Below, piece after piece: positions 62,938 to 64,000 of a stretch of 64,000 bases of DNA (its first letter is position 1; each line of letters starts with the position of its first letter). Origin of the DNA: Roseovarius nubinhibens ISM (GTDB lineage Bacteria > Pseudomonadota > Alphaproteobacteria > Rhodobacterales > Rhodobacteraceae). The notes below the pieces were generated by a model. It had not been told where the DNA came from, ran no database searches, and saw nothing but the letters and a program-made list of their open reading frames with translations. The position numbers and the translations under genes are program-made. The DNA lies in contig NZ_CH724156.1 of the NCBI RefSeq assembly GCF_000152625.1, forward strand, positions 2,027,778-2,091,777, written 5' to 3'.

Positions 62938-63558
62938 ATGATGAACCGCAGACAGATACTGGCCACCGGGGCCGCCTGTGTGGCACTGGCCGCACCGATC
63001 CCGGCCACCGCCGCCGAAAAGCTCTCGCTGGGCGAGATTTCGCGCTATCTCAACGGTATCACCACCGCCAGCGGCGATTTCACCCAGATCAATGACGATG
63101 GCACCGTGAGCAAGGGCCGGGTGATCATCAAACGCCCCGGTCGGGTCCGCTTCGAATATGCGCCGCCCGATCGCACGCTCGTGGTCTCTGACGGCTCGAC
63201 CGTGGGGGTCATCGACGGCAAATCGAACGAGCCGCCGCAGGGCTTTCCGCTCAACCGGACGCCGCTGTCGATCATTCTGGCGCGCAATGTCGATCTGACC
63301 CGCGCCCGCATGGTCACCGGCCACCGTGTCGATGGCGCGAAAACCATCGTGCAGGCGCAGGATCCCGCCCATCCCGAATATGGCAATATCGAGCTGGTCT
63401 TTACCGGCTCACCGGTCGAGCTGCGGCAATGGATCATCAATGATGGCGACGGCGCCCGCACCACCGTGGTGCTCGGCGGGCTGCGCAAGGGCGGCAATTT
63501 CAGCAATGACAAATTCGTCATTCCGGGCCTCAAGCCGGGGGCGGCCAGGGACCGCTAA
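62938..63558 (+). CDS. lolA: LolA-family outer-membrane lipoprotein carrier
   Basis: A 206-residue periplasmic protein. The N terminus MNRRQILATGAACVALAAPIPATA has a twin Arg and a mild hydrophobic core, so Tat export is possible. The mature domain has the LolA pattern: LSLGEISRYLNGITTASGDFTQINDDGTVSKGRVIIKRPGRVRFEYAPPDRTLVVSDGSTVGVID, with the conserved Arg in RVRFEY, and later PLSIILARNVDL. It ferries lipoproteins from LolCDE to the outer membrane. AAGGAG lies 11 nt before the first of two adjacent ATGs. Confidence 0.92.
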   Translation: MMNRRQILATGAACVALAAPIPATAAEKLSLGEISRYLNGITTASGDFTQINDDGTVSKGRVIIKRPGRVRFEYAPPDRTLVVSDGSTVGVIDGKSNEPPQGFPLNRTPLSIILARNVDLTRARMVTGHRVDGAKTIVQAQDPAHPEYGNIELVFTGSPVELRQWIINDGDGARTTVVLGGLRKGGNFSNDKFVIPGLKPGAARDR

Positions 63559-63584
63559 GCGACAGCTGATCCGTTTGGAACACG

Positions 63585-63626
63585 AAAAACCCCGGCAGGG
63601 CGGCGGCCCGGCCGGGGTTTCTCTTT
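63585..63626. terminator. Bidirectional rho-independent terminator
   Basis: A perfect 10-bp stem (AAACCCCGGC at 63587-63596 with GCCGGGGTTT at 63611-63620) has T tracts on both strands (TTTCTCTTT rightward, GGTTTTTCG leftward). It serves lolA and the convergent transglycosylase gene. Confidence 0.9.
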
Positions 63627-63648
63627 GTGTCGCGTCTGGCGCGGGGTA

Positions 63649-64000
63649 TCAGCTACAGCTGCGCAGCTGACGCCGGTAGGTTTCGGCACGGTCGGCCACT
63701 TTGGAGGCCACGCCCACCAGCCACGGCTTGCCGTTATAGGTGCCGCGTTTGTAGCCGGTGCGCCCCTCGTGATAGGCGAGATATTGGTTGCGCGCGTCAT
63801 GCAGCGGGATGCCGAGCCGATCCCGGGTGCCGACCATGTACCAGCCCATGAAATCGGTGGCGTCGCGGATGTTGTCGCGCCGCGCCCGGTGCTGGCCGCG
63901 CTCTTCGACATATTCTTCCCAAGTCCCGTCGAGCGCCTGGCTATAGCCATAGGCCGAGCTGATCCGCCCCATCGGGATCACGCCCAGCGTATAGCGGAAC
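63649..64000 (-). CDS. Lytic transglycosylase (SLT) domain protein (5' end outside window)
   Basis: The C-terminal ~117 residues of a minus-strand gene that stays open to the right edge; the in-frame GTG at 63981 is internal because family-like sequence (FRYTLGVIPMGRISSAYGYSQALDGTWEEYV) runs through it. The SSAYGYSQALDGTW segment and the later DATDFMGWYMVGTRDRLGI, AYHEGRTGYKRGTY and WLVGVASKVADRAETYRRQL are the C-terminal half of Rhodobacterales SLT-type transglycosylases, which cleave glycan strands to 1,6-anhydro ends. The catalytic Glu lies outside the window. Confidence 0.85.
   Translation of the reverse strand, partial: FRYTLGVIPMGRISSAYGYSQALDGTWEEYVEERGQHRARRDNIRDATDFMGWYMVGTRDRLGIPLHDARNQYLAYHEGRTGYKRGTYNGKPWLVGVASKVADRAETYRRQLRSCS

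Overview
The window is chromosomal DNA from a high-GC alphaproteobacterium. Gene content and order point to the Rhodobacterales (Rhodobacteraceae/Paracoccaceae). Pointers are an ethylmalonyl-CoA pathway pair (ccr and ecm), glyS followed by a PPDK-like PEP-binding protein, the glnD / murJ / trpS neighbourhood, rsmI-yraN-gshB opposite a LpoA-type lipoprotein, and ftsK followed by exoD, lolA and an SLT transglycosylase. No rRNA, intact tRNA, CRISPR array, transposase or phage gene was seen. The assignment comes from sequence reading only; no search was run.

Layout. 0-7 kb: glyS (5' end outside the window), a PPDK-like protein with an eroded ATP half, a SleB-type cell wall hydrolase, and a folB-folP pair in which FolB carries an unrecognised C-terminal half. 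7-11 kb: a DMT exporter and ilvC on the minus strand, divergent from two overlapping Lrp/AsnC regulators and a class V aminotransferase. 11-16 kb: a UbiH-type monooxygenase, a HAD nucleotidase, a GntR regulator, and a glycosyltransferase with an N-terminal secretion-ATPase-type domain. 16-18 kb: carA, with an apparent frameshift at its start, and a YqeY protein. 18-25 kb: an orphan LuxR receptor, ccr, a PlsB-like acyltransferase and ecm. 25-31 kb: DUF2244, ilvE, a sulfotransferase, trpS, a catalytically dead rhomboid and murJ. 31.3-32.2 kb: a short low-GC insertion. 32-45 kb: a VasI/peptidoglycan-binding protein, glnD, lpoA-like, rsmI, yraN, gshB, an esterase, comM, an S49 protease coupled to a 56-residue zinc-ribbon membrane protein and a Ca2+/cation antiporter, then a pteridine-reductase-like SDR. 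45-49.4 kb: an AT-rich intergenic region with a DnaA box, uvrC, pgsA, moaD, moaE and an SCP2 protein. 49.4-54.9 kb: an accessory block. 54.9-64 kb: a second UbiH-type enzyme, an amidase, a class I aminotransferase, ftsK, exoD, lolA and a transglycosylase that runs off the right edge.

The best candidate for an undescribed system is the tight six-gene run at 50629-54918. All six proteins carry export signals. They are a lipoprotein with an Ala/Lys/Pro linker, a DUF4384-like protein, a trypsin-like S1A protease zymogen with a complete triad, an HExxH metallopeptidase, an unrecognised Cys-containing secreted protein, and an M14-carboxypeptidase-like protein. The 5' side carries a tRNA-3'-end-like scar and two unrecognised genes on the other strand.

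A second unexplained signal is a 40-bp intergenic element, about 80% identical at two loci (18972-19011 and 31241-31280). It is built from three copies of an 11-bp iteron-like unit and lies beside a hairpin at both places.
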